Source: JBFGFX01 sp965232455 (GTDB lineage Bacteria; Pseudomonadota; Gammaproteobacteria; Steroidobacterales; Woeseiaceae). From it: a stretch of DNA of 64,000 bases. Every line of letters begins with the position of its first letter. Position 1 is the first letter of the stretch. Positions 18,832-27,764 of the stretch are shown here, piece by piece. The stretch covers positions 2,480,001 to 2,544,000 of the forward strand of contig OZ246981.1 of assembly GCA_965232455.1 (NCBI GenBank), in the 5' to 3' direction. The notes beneath the pieces are model-generated. The model was not told the origin of the DNA, ran no database searches, and worked only from the letters and a program-made list of their open reading frames with translations. The position numbers and the translations under genes are program-made.

Positions 18832-19632
18832 ATGAACGCATTGCTCAATGTCGCCGTGATGGCGGCTCACCGTGGTGGCGACACCCTGGTTCGCAGTCTC
18901 AACAAACTGCACCGCATCAAGGTTGAACAGAAGGGACGCAACGATTTTGTCAGCGAGGCCGATCGTACCGCGGAGCGGGCGATTATCGACACGATACTGA
19001 AGCACTATCCGGACCACGCGATCCTGGCGGAAGAGTCCGGCCGTCACGGCGAGTCCGACCACGTTTGGGTCATCGACCCGCTCGACGGCACGACCAATTT
19101 CCTGCACGGCTTTCCGGTGTTTTGCGTCTCTATCGCGTTGCTCGTCAACGGCAGACAGGAACACGGCGTCATCTACGATCCCCTGCGCCAGGAGTTGTTC
19201 ACGGCCTCGAGAGGCCAGGGCGCGCAGCTCGATGGCCGGCGAATACGCGTCAGCGGCGAAACCCGGCTGGACCGCGCCCTGCTCGGCACCGGTTTTCCTT
19301 ACCGCGACGCCAACAAAGCACTGGGTCCGTACATGAAGATGTTTACGCGGGCCATCGAAAACTCGGCGGGCGTGCGGCGCCCCGGGTCGGCGGCGCTGGA
19401 CCTCGCCTACGTCGCCGCGGGACGAATCGACGCGTTCTGGGAAACAGGCTTGTCACAATGGGACATTGCCGGAGGCACGCTGCTGATCCGCGAGGCCGGC
19501 GGCATCGTCAGCGGACTGGACGGCGGCGAGAACTACCTCGACACCGGTCACGTCCTGACGGGCACGCCGAAAATATACGGCGCCGTCGCAAAACTCTTTG
19601 CACCGCATATCAAGGAGATGTTTGCCGTTTGA
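18832..19632 (+). CDS. suhB: Inositol-1-monophosphatase family protein SuhB
   Basis: 266 residues. The Mg-binding motifs of the family are intact: EES near residue 65, WVIDPLDGTTNFLHG (about 80-94) and WDIAGGTLLIREAGG (about 215-229). The enzyme hydrolyses inositol monophosphate; in proteobacteria SuhB also associates with transcription antitermination complexes on rRNA operons. It is alone on the plus strand and converges with secF with only 1 bp between the genes. Confidence 0.94.
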   Translation: MNALLNVAVMAAHRGGDTLVRSLNKLHRIKVEQKGRNDFVSEADRTAERAIIDTILKHYPDHAILAEESGRHGESDHVWVIDPLDGTTNFLHGFPVFCVSIALLVNGRQEHGVIYDPLRQELFTASRGQGAQLDGRRIRVSGETRLDRALLGTGFPYRDANKALGPYMKMFTRAIENSAGVRRPGSAALDLAYVAAGRIDAFWETGLSQWDIAGGTLLIREAGGIVSGLDGGENYLDTGHVLTGTPKIYGAVAKLFAPHIKEMFAV

Positions 19633-19633
19633 A

Positions 19634-20575
19634 TCAGGGAAGATCGTCGACGAGGTCGGGATCGGCTTCGGGCGGCAGAAGGTCCTGCGCACGCACGTCG
19701 AGCGCCAGCGCGGTCGTGCTTGCCACGTAAATCGACGAATAGGTGCCGACGATGATGCCGATGATGAGGGCGATCGAAAACGGTCCTACCGCCTCCCCGC
19801 CAAGGAACAGCAGAGCCAGCAGCACGAGCAGGGTCGTCAGGCTGGTGGTCAACGTACGGGCGAGCATTTCGTTGATCGACGTGTTGATCGATTCCGTCGC
19901 ATCGACGCCGCGCAGCGCGACAAAATTTTCGCGGATGCGGTCGAACGCGACCACCGTGTCGTTCAGCGAATAACCGATGACGGCCAGCACGGCCGCGACG
20001 ACGGACAGGTCGAAGTCGAGTCCGGTGAGCGAAAAGAACCCGACCGTCAGGATGACGTCGTGAAACAGCGCGGCCACCGCGCCGGCCGCGAACTTCCACT
20101 GAAAGCGCCACATGACGTATGCGAAAATCATCATCATCGCAAAAATCATGGCCAGGCCGCCCTGTTCCGTGAGTTCTTCGCCGACCTGCGGACCGACAAA
20201 CTCGACGCGCAGCAATTCGACGTCCGGTTCGTCCGCCTCGAGCGTGGCCTGCAGGTCGCGGCGGATCTGGTCCGGATCGGCACCCGGCTGCGGCGGCAGC
20301 CGCAACAGAACGTCGGTGGCGGCGCCGAACTCCTGGACCTGGGCCTGCTCGAAGCCGGCCTCGACGAGCAGACCGCGGATGCGATCGAGATCGGCGTCCT
20401 GGGGATATTCCACCTCGAGCAAGACACCGCCGGTGAAATCAATGCCGAAATTGAGGCCGCGGGTGGCAAGCGACACGAACGAAATCAGTATCGCGATAAC
20501 CGAAAGCGCAATCGCAATGCGCCGCCGGCCGCTGCTCAGAAAATCGATGCTGGTTTTTTCTTTGATGATTCGCAC
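19634..20575 (-). CDS. secF: Protein translocase subunit SecF
   Basis: 313 residues. Six transmembrane segments with a large periplasmic loop after the first; SecF signatures FGIDFTGGVLLEVEY and VIGYSLNDTVVAFDRIREN. With SecD it uses the proton gradient to aid late steps of Sec export. Likely GTG start at 20575 with GAGGT upstream; 11 bp after secD. The C-terminus ends in an acidic stretch (PPEADPDLVDDLP). Confidence 0.96.
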   Translation of the reverse strand: MRIIKEKTSIDFLSSGRRRIAIALSVIAILISFVSLATRGLNFGIDFTGGVLLEVEYPQDADLDRIRGLLVEAGFEQAQVQEFGAATDVLLRLPPQPGADPDQIRRDLQATLEADEPDVELLRVEFVGPQVGEELTEQGGLAMIFAMMMIFAYVMWRFQWKFAAGAVAALFHDVILTVGFFSLTGLDFDLSVVAAVLAVIGYSLNDTVVAFDRIRENFVALRGVDATESINTSINEMLARTLTTSLTTLLVLLALLFLGGEAVGPFSIALIIGIIVGTYSSIYVASTTALALDVRAQDLLPPEADPDLVDDLP

Positions 20576-20586
20576 GGGCGGGAACC

Positions 20587-22395
20587 TCAGATCGGCAGGG
20601 CTTCGAGGCGGCGCTTGCCGAACACGAGGTTTACGATCGTCCGCGTACCGACGATCGCGGTAAACATGGACGTGATGATGCCGAGCGACAGCGTGATCGC
20701 GAATCCCTTGATCGGGCCGGTGCCGAACGCAAACAGCACGATCGCGGCGATCAGCGTCGTGATGTTCGCATCGGCGATCGACGACAGCGCCTTTTCGTAA
20801 CCGGAGGTGATGCTCGCCTGAGCGGAATTACCGGCCGACAGCTCCTCCCGGATGCGCTCGAAGATCAGCACGTTCGCGTCCACCGCCATGCCGACCGTCA
20901 AAACGATACCCGCGATACCGGGCAAGGTCAGAGAGGCCTGCAACAGCGAGAGCAATGCAACGATGAAAATCAGGTTCGAGAAGAGCGCAACGTTGGCGAT
21001 CAGGCCGAAACCGCGGTAATACACCGCCATGAACGCGATGACCGCGAGGAAACCGATCGTGACCGCCTGAAACCCGCGGTCGATGTTCTTTCTGCCGAGC
21101 GTCGGCCCGATCGTACGCTCCTCGACCTTGTAAACCGGCGCCGCGAGCGCGCCGGCGCGCAGCAGCAGGGCGAGATTGCCCGCTTCGGCGGGCGTGAGAC
21201 CGGAGATCTGGAATCTGTCCTTGAACACGCCGCGAATCGTCGCGGTGCTGATGATCTCCTCCGTCTTGACCGTGTGTTCGACCGGCTCGCCGTTGACCGT
21301 TCTGACTTCGCGATTGGTTTCGATGAACACCGTGGACATCGGTTTGTTCAGGTTCTGTTGGGTGGTGACCAGCATGCTCTCGCCGCCCGCCGTGTCGAGC
21401 GTAATGTGGACGATCGCGCCCTGATCGAACCCGACCGCCGCGTCGATAATCTGATCGCCCGAAGCGATGATCGCCCGCTTCAGAACCTGTGGCGTCTCGG
21501 TTCCACGACCCGGGTACCGCCTCGAGCCGGGCTCGTTGCCGCTCTGATCCACTAGTCGGAATTCGACGGTTGCGGTCGCCGTCAGGATTCGGTCGAACAG
21601 CGCCGGATCGTCCACGCCCGGCAACTGCACGACGATGCGGTCGACGCCCTGACGCTGCACCAGAGGTTCTGCGACACCGAGTTCGTTGACGCGATTTCTC
21701 AGCGTGGTGATGTTCTGCTCGACGGCAAAATCCTGGCGTGCCTTGATCTGCGCCTCCGTCATGCGAACCCGGAACGACTGCTCGTCCGCGCCGTCGAGAA
21801 TCAAAAGGTCGGAGTCCGCTTCCTCGATCAGCTCGCGCACCGCCTGCATGTCTTCGGCCCGGCGGACCCGAACGCGAATCTCCGTGCCGTCCAGCTCGAC
21901 CAGGCTGCGAATGCGCGCTTCACGCAACAGATCGACGAAACTCTGTTCGTACAGCGTGAGCCGGGTCTGAATGGCGGATTCCATGTCGACTTCCAGCAGA
22001 AAGTACACGCCGCCGCGCAGGTCTAGGCCGAGACTCATCGGCTGCAAACCCAGCGTCCGCAACCACTCGGGGAGTTTCGGCGCCAGGGTTTGCGCCACGC
22101 TGGCGCGACTCTCGAAACGGTCGGCCAGCCGCTCCCGTGCGACGATCTGGTCCTCGATCGAATCGAAGCGAAGCACGGCGCGCCCCTCCTCCAGATACGC
22201 GGCTTCCGGCGTCACCGACACCGAATCCAGCGCGCGGACGAATTCCTGCACCTGGTTGTCGTCGAAATCCAGGCCGTCCCCGGCCACCAGCTGCACCGCG
22301 GGCGTAGTGCCGTAGATATTCGGCAGCGCGAATATGCAGCCCAACAGAAAGATGCCGAGCACGAGCAAATTGAGCCATGCGGGATATCGGTTCAT
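20587..22395 (-). CDS. secD: Protein translocase subunit SecD
   Basis: 602 residues. First TM at the N-terminus, a periplasmic P1 domain containing GLDLRGGVYFLLEVD, and five C-terminal TMs with GMAVDANVLIFERIREE, the SecD proton-path motif. It partners SecF. It is followed by secF after 11 bp and preceded by yajC after 11 bp, giving a yajC-secD-secF operon. Confidence 0.97.
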   Translation of the reverse strand: MNRYPAWLNLLVLGIFLLGCIFALPNIYGTTPAVQLVAGDGLDFDDNQVQEFVRALDSVSVTPEAAYLEEGRAVLRFDSIEDQIVARERLADRFESRASVAQTLAPKLPEWLRTLGLQPMSLGLDLRGGVYFLLEVDMESAIQTRLTLYEQSFVDLLREARIRSLVELDGTEIRVRVRRAEDMQAVRELIEEADSDLLILDGADEQSFRVRMTEAQIKARQDFAVEQNITTLRNRVNELGVAEPLVQRQGVDRIVVQLPGVDDPALFDRILTATATVEFRLVDQSGNEPGSRRYPGRGTETPQVLKRAIIASGDQIIDAAVGFDQGAIVHITLDTAGGESMLVTTQQNLNKPMSTVFIETNREVRTVNGEPVEHTVKTEEIISTATIRGVFKDRFQISGLTPAEAGNLALLLRAGALAAPVYKVEERTIGPTLGRKNIDRGFQAVTIGFLAVIAFMAVYYRGFGLIANVALFSNLIFIVALLSLLQASLTLPGIAGIVLTVGMAVDANVLIFERIREELSAGNSAQASITSGYEKALSSIADANITTLIAAIVLFAFGTGPIKGFAITLSLGIITSMFTAIVGTRTIVNLVFGKRRLEALPI

Positions 22396-22406
22396 TGTCG
22401 GCAGAT

Positions 22407-22733
22407 TCAGGCGGCGTCGATGGTTCCCTTCGGCACCACGGCGGATACCGAAGACTTCTGGATCTTGATCTCGACGTTCTGCGCAATTCTGACGCTGGCG
22501 TAGTGCTCGCTAACCGAGGTCACGGTGCCGAGAATGCCGCCGATGGTCATGACTTCGTCACCGGTCGAAAGTGCCTTGACCAGTTCGGCATGCGCTTTTT
22601 GTTTTTTTTGCTGCGGACGGATCAGCAGGAAGTAGAAGGCGCCGAAAATGACCAGCATCGGCAACAAAAACCCGAAGGGGCCGCCCTGCGGCGCGGCATC
22701 TTGTGCGTAGGCAGTACTGATAATGAAATCCAT
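22407..22733 (-). CDS. yajC: Preprotein translocase accessory subunit YajC
   Basis: 108 residues. N-terminal single TM (about 18-38, GGPFGFLLPMLVIFGAFYFLL) followed by IRPQQKKQK and the conserved cytosolic GDEVMTIGGILGTVTSV domain. Part of the holotranslocon with SecDF. First gene of the yajC-secD-secF operon. Confidence 0.95.
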   Translation of the reverse strand: MDFIISTAYAQDAAPQGGPFGFLLPMLVIFGAFYFLLIRPQQKKQKAHAELVKALSTGDEVMTIGGILGTVTSVSEHYASVRIAQNVEIKIQKSSVSAVVPKGTIDAA

Positions 22734-22756
22734 GTCTCTTCTTTCTTGTTGGGACC

Positions 22757-22769
22757 AGGGCCTGTTGAC
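22757..22769 (+). repeat. Dispersed motif AGGGCCTGTTGAC
   Basis: One-base variant of the AGGGCCTGTTAAC element, 24 bp upstream of the yajC start and in the opposite orientation to that gene. Confidence 0.45.
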
Positions 22770-22894
22770 GATCTGCCGCCGGGAATAGGGACAGCCAACT
22801 ATTATGGCACACGAAGTTTATCGATTGGCAGTGGATGGGGACGCGCCCCGCGGATTCAAGGGTTTGACCGCGCACGGCGAGGCCGGACGACCGC

Positions 22895-24028
22895 TCAAGG
22901 GTCTTCGGCGCCGCCAGCATAGGCCGCTTTCAACTCGGCGGCAAAGGCAGCCAACCCGTCGGTCTCGATCGCGGCGCGTAACCGAGACATAAGATCTTGA
23001 TAATAATGAAGATTATGGATCGTCCCAAGGCGCGGGCCCAACATTTCGCCGCATTTTTCCAGATGTCGAAGATACGCGCGGCTGTAGTTCGCGCAGGTGT
23101 AACACCCGCAGTTCGGGTCCAGCGAGCCGGTGTCGTCGGCGTGGCGGGCATTACGAATCTTGATGACGCCCTCCGAGGTAAACAAATGACCGTTTCTCGC
23201 ATGGCGCGTCGGAATCACACAGTCGAATAAGTCGACACCGCGACGGACCGCCTCGACGATATCGACCGGCAAGCCCACCCCCATCAGGTAACGCGGCGCC
23301 GACTCCGGCATTCGGGGCATCAGGAAATCGAGCACCGCAATACGCTCGTGTTCCGGCTCGCCCACGGCAAGACCGCCCACCGCGTATCCGTCGAAGCCGA
23401 TTTCCTCGAGTTCGGCCAGTGAACGATGACGCAAGGCTTCATAGACGCCGCCCTGCACGATGCCGAACAAGGCTTCGCCGCGATCCGGCTCGGCGTTTTT
23501 GAGCCTGTCGAAGTGCCTGCGGCTGCGTTCCGCCCAACGCAGCGACAGCTCCATGGACTCCAGCGCCTCCGGTTGCGTCGCCGGATACGGCGTGCATTCG
23601 TCGAACACCATCGTGACGTCGGCATCGAGGTCGTGCTGCACCTCGACCGAACGTTCGGGTGTCAACAACACGGCCTCGCCATCGACCGGCGACCGAAACC
23701 GCACGCCTTCCTCGCTGAGTTTCCTGAGCGCCGCCAGCGAAAACACCTGGAAGCCGCCCGAGTCCGTCAGGATCGGTCCGTCCCAGTGCATGAATTCGTG
23801 CAGACCGCCGTGCTGCCGAACGATCGCGGTACCGGGCCTTAGCATCAGGTGGAAGGTGTTGCCGAGAATCATGTCGGCGCCGCTCGCGGCAACTTCCTCC
23901 GGCGTCACGCCTTTCACCGTACCGTAGGTGCCGACCGGCATGAAGGCCGGCGTCCGCACGCGTCCACGGCGGAACTCCAGTTCCCCCAGGCGGGCCGCGC
24001 CGCTGGTTTTTCGGACGGTCATCCTCAT
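22895..24028 (-). CDS. tgt: Queuine tRNA-ribosyltransferase (tRNA-guanine transglycosylase)
   Basis: 377 residues. TIM-barrel enzyme with DSGGFQVFSL, FGIVQGGVYE and VIPTRHARNGHLFT (catalytic Asp region), plus the zinc site CGCYTCANYSRAYLRHL. It exchanges G34 for preQ1 in tRNAs with GUN anticodons. The ATG at 24028 overlaps the queA stop as ATGA, and an in-frame ATG two codons later is possible. Its queuosine role fits queA upstream and the YhhQ-type transporter at 55772. Confidence 0.96.
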   Translation of the reverse strand: MRMTVRKTSGAARLGELEFRRGRVRTPAFMPVGTYGTVKGVTPEEVAASGADMILGNTFHLMLRPGTAIVRQHGGLHEFMHWDGPILTDSGGFQVFSLAALRKLSEEGVRFRSPVDGEAVLLTPERSVEVQHDLDADVTMVFDECTPYPATQPEALESMELSLRWAERSRRHFDRLKNAEPDRGEALFGIVQGGVYEALRHRSLAELEEIGFDGYAVGGLAVGEPEHERIAVLDFLMPRMPESAPRYLMGVGLPVDIVEAVRRGVDLFDCVIPTRHARNGHLFTSEGVIKIRNARHADDTGSLDPNCGCYTCANYSRAYLRHLEKCGEMLGPRLGTIHNLHYYQDLMSRLRAAIETDGLAAFAAELKAAYAGGAEDP

Positions 24029-25056
24029 TGCGACCGGTCCCCGGGAAGTATCAGCATCGCGTCACCGTAGCTGAAGAATCGATACTCTTCGTCAACGGCA
24101 TGGCGGTAGGCCTCCAGTATGCGCTTCCGGCCGGCGAACGCGGCCACCAGCATCATCAGCGACGAGCGGGGCAGATGAAAGTTGGTCAGCAGCGCATCAA
24201 CCGCCTTGAATCGGTATCCCGGACGAATGAACAAATCCGTCTCGCCGCTGAACGCCCCGATCTCGCCGTTCCGTGACGCGGCTTCGAGAACGCGCACCGA
24301 TGTCGTCCCGACGGCAATCACCCGGCCCCCGCTTCGTCGAGCTTCGTTGACGGCGGCGGCGGCGTCTGCGCTTATTTCCGCCCGCTCCGCGTGGAGGTGA
24401 TTGTCGTCGACGCGCGCGTGTTTCAACGTCTGGAACGTGCCTGCGCCGACGTGCAGCGTCACGAATGCGTGCCCGACGCCGCCGGCGCGAAGTTCGTCGA
24501 GCATCGCCTGATCGAAGTGCAGGCCCGCCGTTGGCGCGGCGACCGCTCCGGGTCGCCGGGCGTAAACGGTCTGATAGCGCCGATCGTCCTCCGCCACCGC
24601 GCCGCGGTTCAGGTACGGCGGCAACGGTACCTCCCCGTACGCATCCAGGAACGGTTCCAGCGCGGTCGAAAACTCGACGGAGAACAGATTCCCGTCGCGG
24701 CCGCGGACAACCGCACGGCAGTCGCCTGTGAACTCGAGCTCGGTTCCGGGTTTGGGCGACTTGCTGGCGCGGAGCAGCACGGCTGCCGTCCGTTCCCCGG
24801 TAACGCGTTCGATCAGCACCTCGACCTTTCCACCGCTCACCTTTTTCCCGAACAGACGAGCCTTGATGACCTTGGTGTCGTTCAGGACGAGCAGATCGCC
24901 GGAACGCAGGTACGACGGCAAGTCGCCGAACTGCCGATCCTCCAGCCGATCATCGGGCGCGTTGACCACCAGGAGTCGGCTGCCGCGGCGCTCTGTTGTC
25001 GGATGCCGCGCAATCAGCCGATCGGGCAGCGGGTAATCGAAATCGGACAACAACAT
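24025..25056 (-). CDS. queA: S-adenosylmethionine:tRNA ribosyltransferase-isomerase
   Basis: 343 residues, full family length. Signatures FDYPLPDRLIARHP, LVLNDTKVIKARLFG, PTAGLHFDQAML and FVTLHVGAGTFQ. It transfers ribose from SAM onto preQ1-modified tRNA to give epoxyqueuosine. Coupled to tgt by a 4-bp overlap. Confidence 0.96.
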   Translation of the reverse strand: MLLSDFDYPLPDRLIARHPTTERRGSRLLVVNAPDDRLEDRQFGDLPSYLRSGDLLVLNDTKVIKARLFGKKVSGGKVEVLIERVTGERTAAVLLRASKSPKPGTELEFTGDCRAVVRGRDGNLFSVEFSTALEPFLDAYGEVPLPPYLNRGAVAEDDRRYQTVYARRPGAVAAPTAGLHFDQAMLDELRAGGVGHAFVTLHVGAGTFQTLKHARVDDNHLHAERAEISADAAAAVNEARRSGGRVIAVGTTSVRVLEAASRNGEIGAFSGETDLFIRPGYRFKAVDALLTNFHLPRSSLMMLVAAFAGRKRILEAYRHAVDEEYRFFSYGDAMLILPGDRSQ

Positions 25057-25135
25057 GGGCGCGCATGGTAACAGAGGCCTGCACGGCCGGTTCGCTCAAA
25101 GCCCGCGGAGACGGACCCGCGGGCAAGGTGGATTC

Positions 25136-26197
25136 CTACCGGCGTTCGTTCACCGCCGGGGGGCGGACCTGGCGTTGAACGATGGGCGCGACACGGGTCC
25201 GCAATTCGACACCGGGCGGCGTCACGGAACCGACAACGGCGCCTCGCCGGCCGGTTCGCGTCGCGGCCTGGGGCATTTCGATGTCCAGCGTTTGCGCGCG
25301 CTGGTCACGCATGATCCGAATCTCGAGGTTTTCACCCTCCTGGTAAGAACCGAGAATCCGGATGGCATGCGACACCGAGTTCGGAGTGCGGCCGTCGATA
25401 CTCAGAATGACGTCGCCGTCCTGAAGCCTGAAGGCCTCGTCCTTTGGCGCTCGAACGACCAACAGTCCCTCGGCCGTGCCGAAATAGCGTCCGAGACCCT
25501 CGGTAAGCTTCACCATTTCCATATCGCCCCAGGCCTGTGCCCCGCCCACGAACACAAAACGGCTGCCCGCCGAACGCGGTGCGTCCGGGGTAACCGGCGG
25601 CATGGAAAACCGGAAGTCGGTGCCCGGTTCGACGGATCCGAACGCCCACGGCGACATCGGCTGCGGCGATACCTCGACGTTCTCCGACTTACCCGCACGC
25701 AGGTACTCCACGTCGATGACGTCACCGGTTTCCACGCCGGACATGAAATCGAGCAGTTTCTCGTTGGCGGCGCTACTGTTGTCGGCGCTCAGGGCCTCGC
25801 CGTTGACGGCCGTGATGACGTCGCCGGCGCGCAGGCCCGCCTCGGCGGCCGCGCCGCCCGGCGATACGCCGATCACCTCTACGCCCTCAACGGGATTCCG
25901 GCCGTCGGGCGCGCCGATAGTAATGCCGAGTACCGGTTTGTCGCTGAGTCGCGTACGCCAGTATCCGCTGGACAGGTATGGGAGCTGCCGGGTGCTGAGT
26001 TCCGCGATGCGGCGCGCGGCTTCGGCCATGCGCGACTCCGCCTCACGCATCTCGTGTTCGATATCGATCGCCTCGCGTTCGACGGCGCGGTTCTCTCGTT
26101 CCGTTTCGGACCGCGTCTGTTCACCCTCCTGAGCGTACGCGATCGACGTACTCAAGACCGCCGCCGCACAAATACAAATTGTCTTCCACCTGTTCAT
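25136..26197 (-). CDS. Secreted protein with two PDZ domains and an N-terminal coiled coil
   Basis: 353 residues from ATG 26197, which has GGAG upstream and begins a signal peptide (MNRWKTICICAAAVLSTSIAYAQ). After cleavage comes a charged coiled coil (about 26-70, rich in Glu and Arg), then PDZ1 (about 85-175: LGITIGAP...SPGGAAAEAGLRAGDVITAVNG) and PDZ2 (about 235-310: LVVRAPKDEAFRLQDGDVILSIDG). There is no serine protease domain, so it is not DegS/DegP. The C-terminus is an Arg/Val/Pro-rich tail. It is the third gene after the ECF sigma and putative anti-sigma genes and may sense or scaffold an envelope signal for that pair. Confidence 0.8.
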   Translation of the reverse strand: MNRWKTICICAAAVLSTSIAYAQEGEQTRSETERENRAVEREAIDIEHEMREAESRMAEAARRIAELSTRQLPYLSSGYWRTRLSDKPVLGITIGAPDGRNPVEGVEVIGVSPGGAAAEAGLRAGDVITAVNGEALSADNSSAANEKLLDFMSGVETGDVIDVEYLRAGKSENVEVSPQPMSPWAFGSVEPGTDFRFSMPPVTPDAPRSAGSRFVFVGGAQAWGDMEMVKLTEGLGRYFGTAEGLLVVRAPKDEAFRLQDGDVILSIDGRTPNSVSHAIRILGSYQEGENLEIRIMRDQRAQTLDIEMPQAATRTGRRGAVVGSVTPPGVELRTRVAPIVQRQVRPPAVNERR

Positions 26198-26298
26198 TCT
26201 GCACTCCAATTTACCCAAAGCGGCAGCCTCCCATTCTGCCGGCCCAAACAAACTCGTCACGCGTGTGCGCCGCGCTACCGGATCACCGCGCCGAACAT

Positions 26299-26910
26299 TC
26301 AGAACGACCCCCGCTGCATCTGCGCATAACGCAACTGCACCAGCGAATCCATCAACCTGACCCGTTCACGCCAGTACGCTTCCTGTTGACGCCGAGTCAT
26401 ACGGATCTGCGGATGATTCAGCCGATAGTCGATCGCCGCGATGCGGTTTTGCAAATCGTCGATCGTCGCCGCCGTGCTTGCCCGCATCAGCTGCGGCGAA
26501 TCGGGCAGCCGTCTCAGATCCCGCTCCAGAACCTGCGATTGCACCATCAACGCGTTGATCGAACGAAGCTCGCGGTCGGCGACGTTTTCGCTATAGGTCG
26601 GGACGGTCGGCAGGTTCTCTTGCGCAATGGTGTCCACACCCACACCGGGCGAACCCGAATTCGGCAGATTCAGCACGGCCAGCACGACCGCCGCGGCGAT
26701 GCCGGTGCCGGCGAACCAGCGGGCGTTGTCCGCGATGAGACGCCGTCCAATCAGTCCCTCCGCGCGGGCCTGACGTTCAATGCGCTGCCAGACGGCGCGC
26801 GGCGGCATCGTCTCCGGCAGCCGCTCGAGCGCCGACTGAAGAAAGTCACGCTCCGCGATCGTCAATCCACTGTTCATTTCGTCATCCTGCTCGGTCGGTT
26901 CCATTGTCAT
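26299..26910 (-). CDS. Putative membrane-bound anti-sigma factor / one-pass membrane protein
   Basis: 203 residues, not recognised as a named family. The N-terminal cytosolic part (1-60) contains LTIAERDFLQSALERLPE, followed by one transmembrane segment (about 66-84, WFAGTGIAAAVVLAVLNL). The outside region (about 85-203) is helical, with Arg/Gln-rich C-terminal helices. It starts 12 bp after the ECF sigma gene, the normal place and topology for a cognate anti-sigma factor. It lacks the zinc motif HxxxCxxC. Role is inferred from context. Confidence 0.65.
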   Translation of the reverse strand: MTMEPTEQDDEMNSGLTIAERDFLQSALERLPETMPPRAVWQRIERQARAEGLIGRRLIADNARWFAGTGIAAAVVLAVLNLPNSGSPGVGVDTIAQENLPTVPTYSENVADRELRSINALMVQSQVLERDLRRLPDSPQLMRASTAATIDDLQNRIAAIDYRLNHPQIRMTRRQQEAYWRERVRLMDSLVQLRYAQMQRGSF

Positions 26911-26922
26911 GACTTCAAAACC

Positions 26923-27534
26923 TCAACACGGTTCGAGCGCGCGGCCGGAAAGCGAACCGTCCGTCGCGGGAGCGCCGGCCTCGGCGTCCAAAAACGGCCG
27001 CAGGCGCTGATACGCCCGCGACAGCTGCGATTTGGAGAAGCTCTCGGTCTTGCCCATGAAATCGGCAATTTCCTTGTGCGTAAATCCTTCCACGTCGTGC
27101 AGCCAGACCACGGCCCGGCTCACCGGCGGCAGGCGGCTCAGCGCAACGTCCAGATCGATGGCCTCGTCCGGGTGGCCCGATATGCCGTGACTTTCGGCGC
27201 GGCCGGGCGTCATCTGGTCCCAATCGTCGTCAAGACTTTGACCGCGGCTGTGCCAGGCCGAGCGCAGAAACATGAGCGCCTTGCTGACCGCAACCCGGCG
27301 AATCCAGCTGCCGACGGGCGCTTCGCCGCGGAACTTGCCGATACTCCGCATCACCTCGATAAACGTCTCCTGCAGCAAGTCCTCGGCGTGCGCGGGCACG
27401 CGGGTGAATCTCAGGCAAATCGAATACACCGGTGTGGAAAAGGCGCGATAGAGCACCTCGTGCGCCTTGGCGTCGCCCCGGGCCGCCCGGCGCACGATCG
27501 CCGCGTCGATGTCGATGTCGGAGAACTTGCTCAT
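26923..27534 (-). CDS. ECF-family RNA polymerase sigma factor
   Basis: About 203 residues from ATG 27534, which has GGGAG four bases upstream; an ATG three codons earlier (27543) is also in frame. Region 2 (AHAEDLLQETFIEVMRSIGKFRG) and region 4 (LSRLPPVSRAVVWLHDVEGFTHKEIADFM) are clear, with no region 1 or 3. It directs RNA polymerase to a specific promoter set, probably for envelope stress given the neighbouring membrane and PDZ genes. Region 4 reads GKTESFSKSQLSRAYQRL, in place of the usual GTVKSRLxRA motif. Operon: sigma, anti-sigma-like, PDZ protein. Confidence 0.9.
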   Translation of the reverse strand: MSKFSDIDIDAAIVRRAARGDAKAHEVLYRAFSTPVYSICLRFTRVPAHAEDLLQETFIEVMRSIGKFRGEAPVGSWIRRVAVSKALMFLRSAWHSRGQSLDDDWDQMTPGRAESHGISGHPDEAIDLDVALSRLPPVSRAVVWLHDVEGFTHKEIADFMGKTESFSKSQLSRAYQRLRPFLDAEAGAPATDGSLSGRALEPC

Positions 27535-27616
27535 AACTCCCATGATAGATGCTCTGACCCGTGAAATGGTCGCAAAATGGGCGCCCCGGCCGGTGGCGCC
27601 CGCCGAGTCACGAACG

Positions 27617-27622
27617 TATACT
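27617..27622 (+). promoter_or_regulatory. -10 element of the tRNA-Leu promoter
   Basis: TATACT followed by the GC-rich discriminator GCGGGCCC, 11 bp before the mature tRNA 5' end. GC-rich discriminators are typical of stringently controlled stable-RNA promoters. No strong -35 is visible. Confidence 0.5.
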
Positions 27623-27633
27623 GCGGGCCCTTT

Positions 27634-27720
27634 GCCGGGGTGGCGGAACTGGTAGACGCGCCGGATTCAAAATCCGGTTCTGGAAACAGAGTGCGAGTTC
27701 GATTCTCGCTCCCGGCACCA
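27634..27720 (+). tRNA. tRNA-Leu, anticodon CAA
   Basis: 87 nt including an encoded 3' CCA. The acceptor stem GCCGGGG pairs with TCCCGGC. The anticodon stem CCGGA/TCCGG encloses the loop TTCAAAA, giving anticodon CAA (reads UUG). There is a long class II variable arm (TCTG-GAAA-CAGA) and a T-arm GCGAG TTCGATT CTCGC. All hallmarks of a functional leucine tRNA. Confidence 0.97.
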
Positions 27721-27764
27721 CTCATCATCGATGGCCGGCCGTGTACATCGCCGGCACAGTGCTT

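Noticed and set aside
26299..26910. Zinc-binding anti-sigma (ZAS) factor
   Set aside because: The HxxxCxxC motif is absent; called only as an anti-sigma-like membrane protein from its position.
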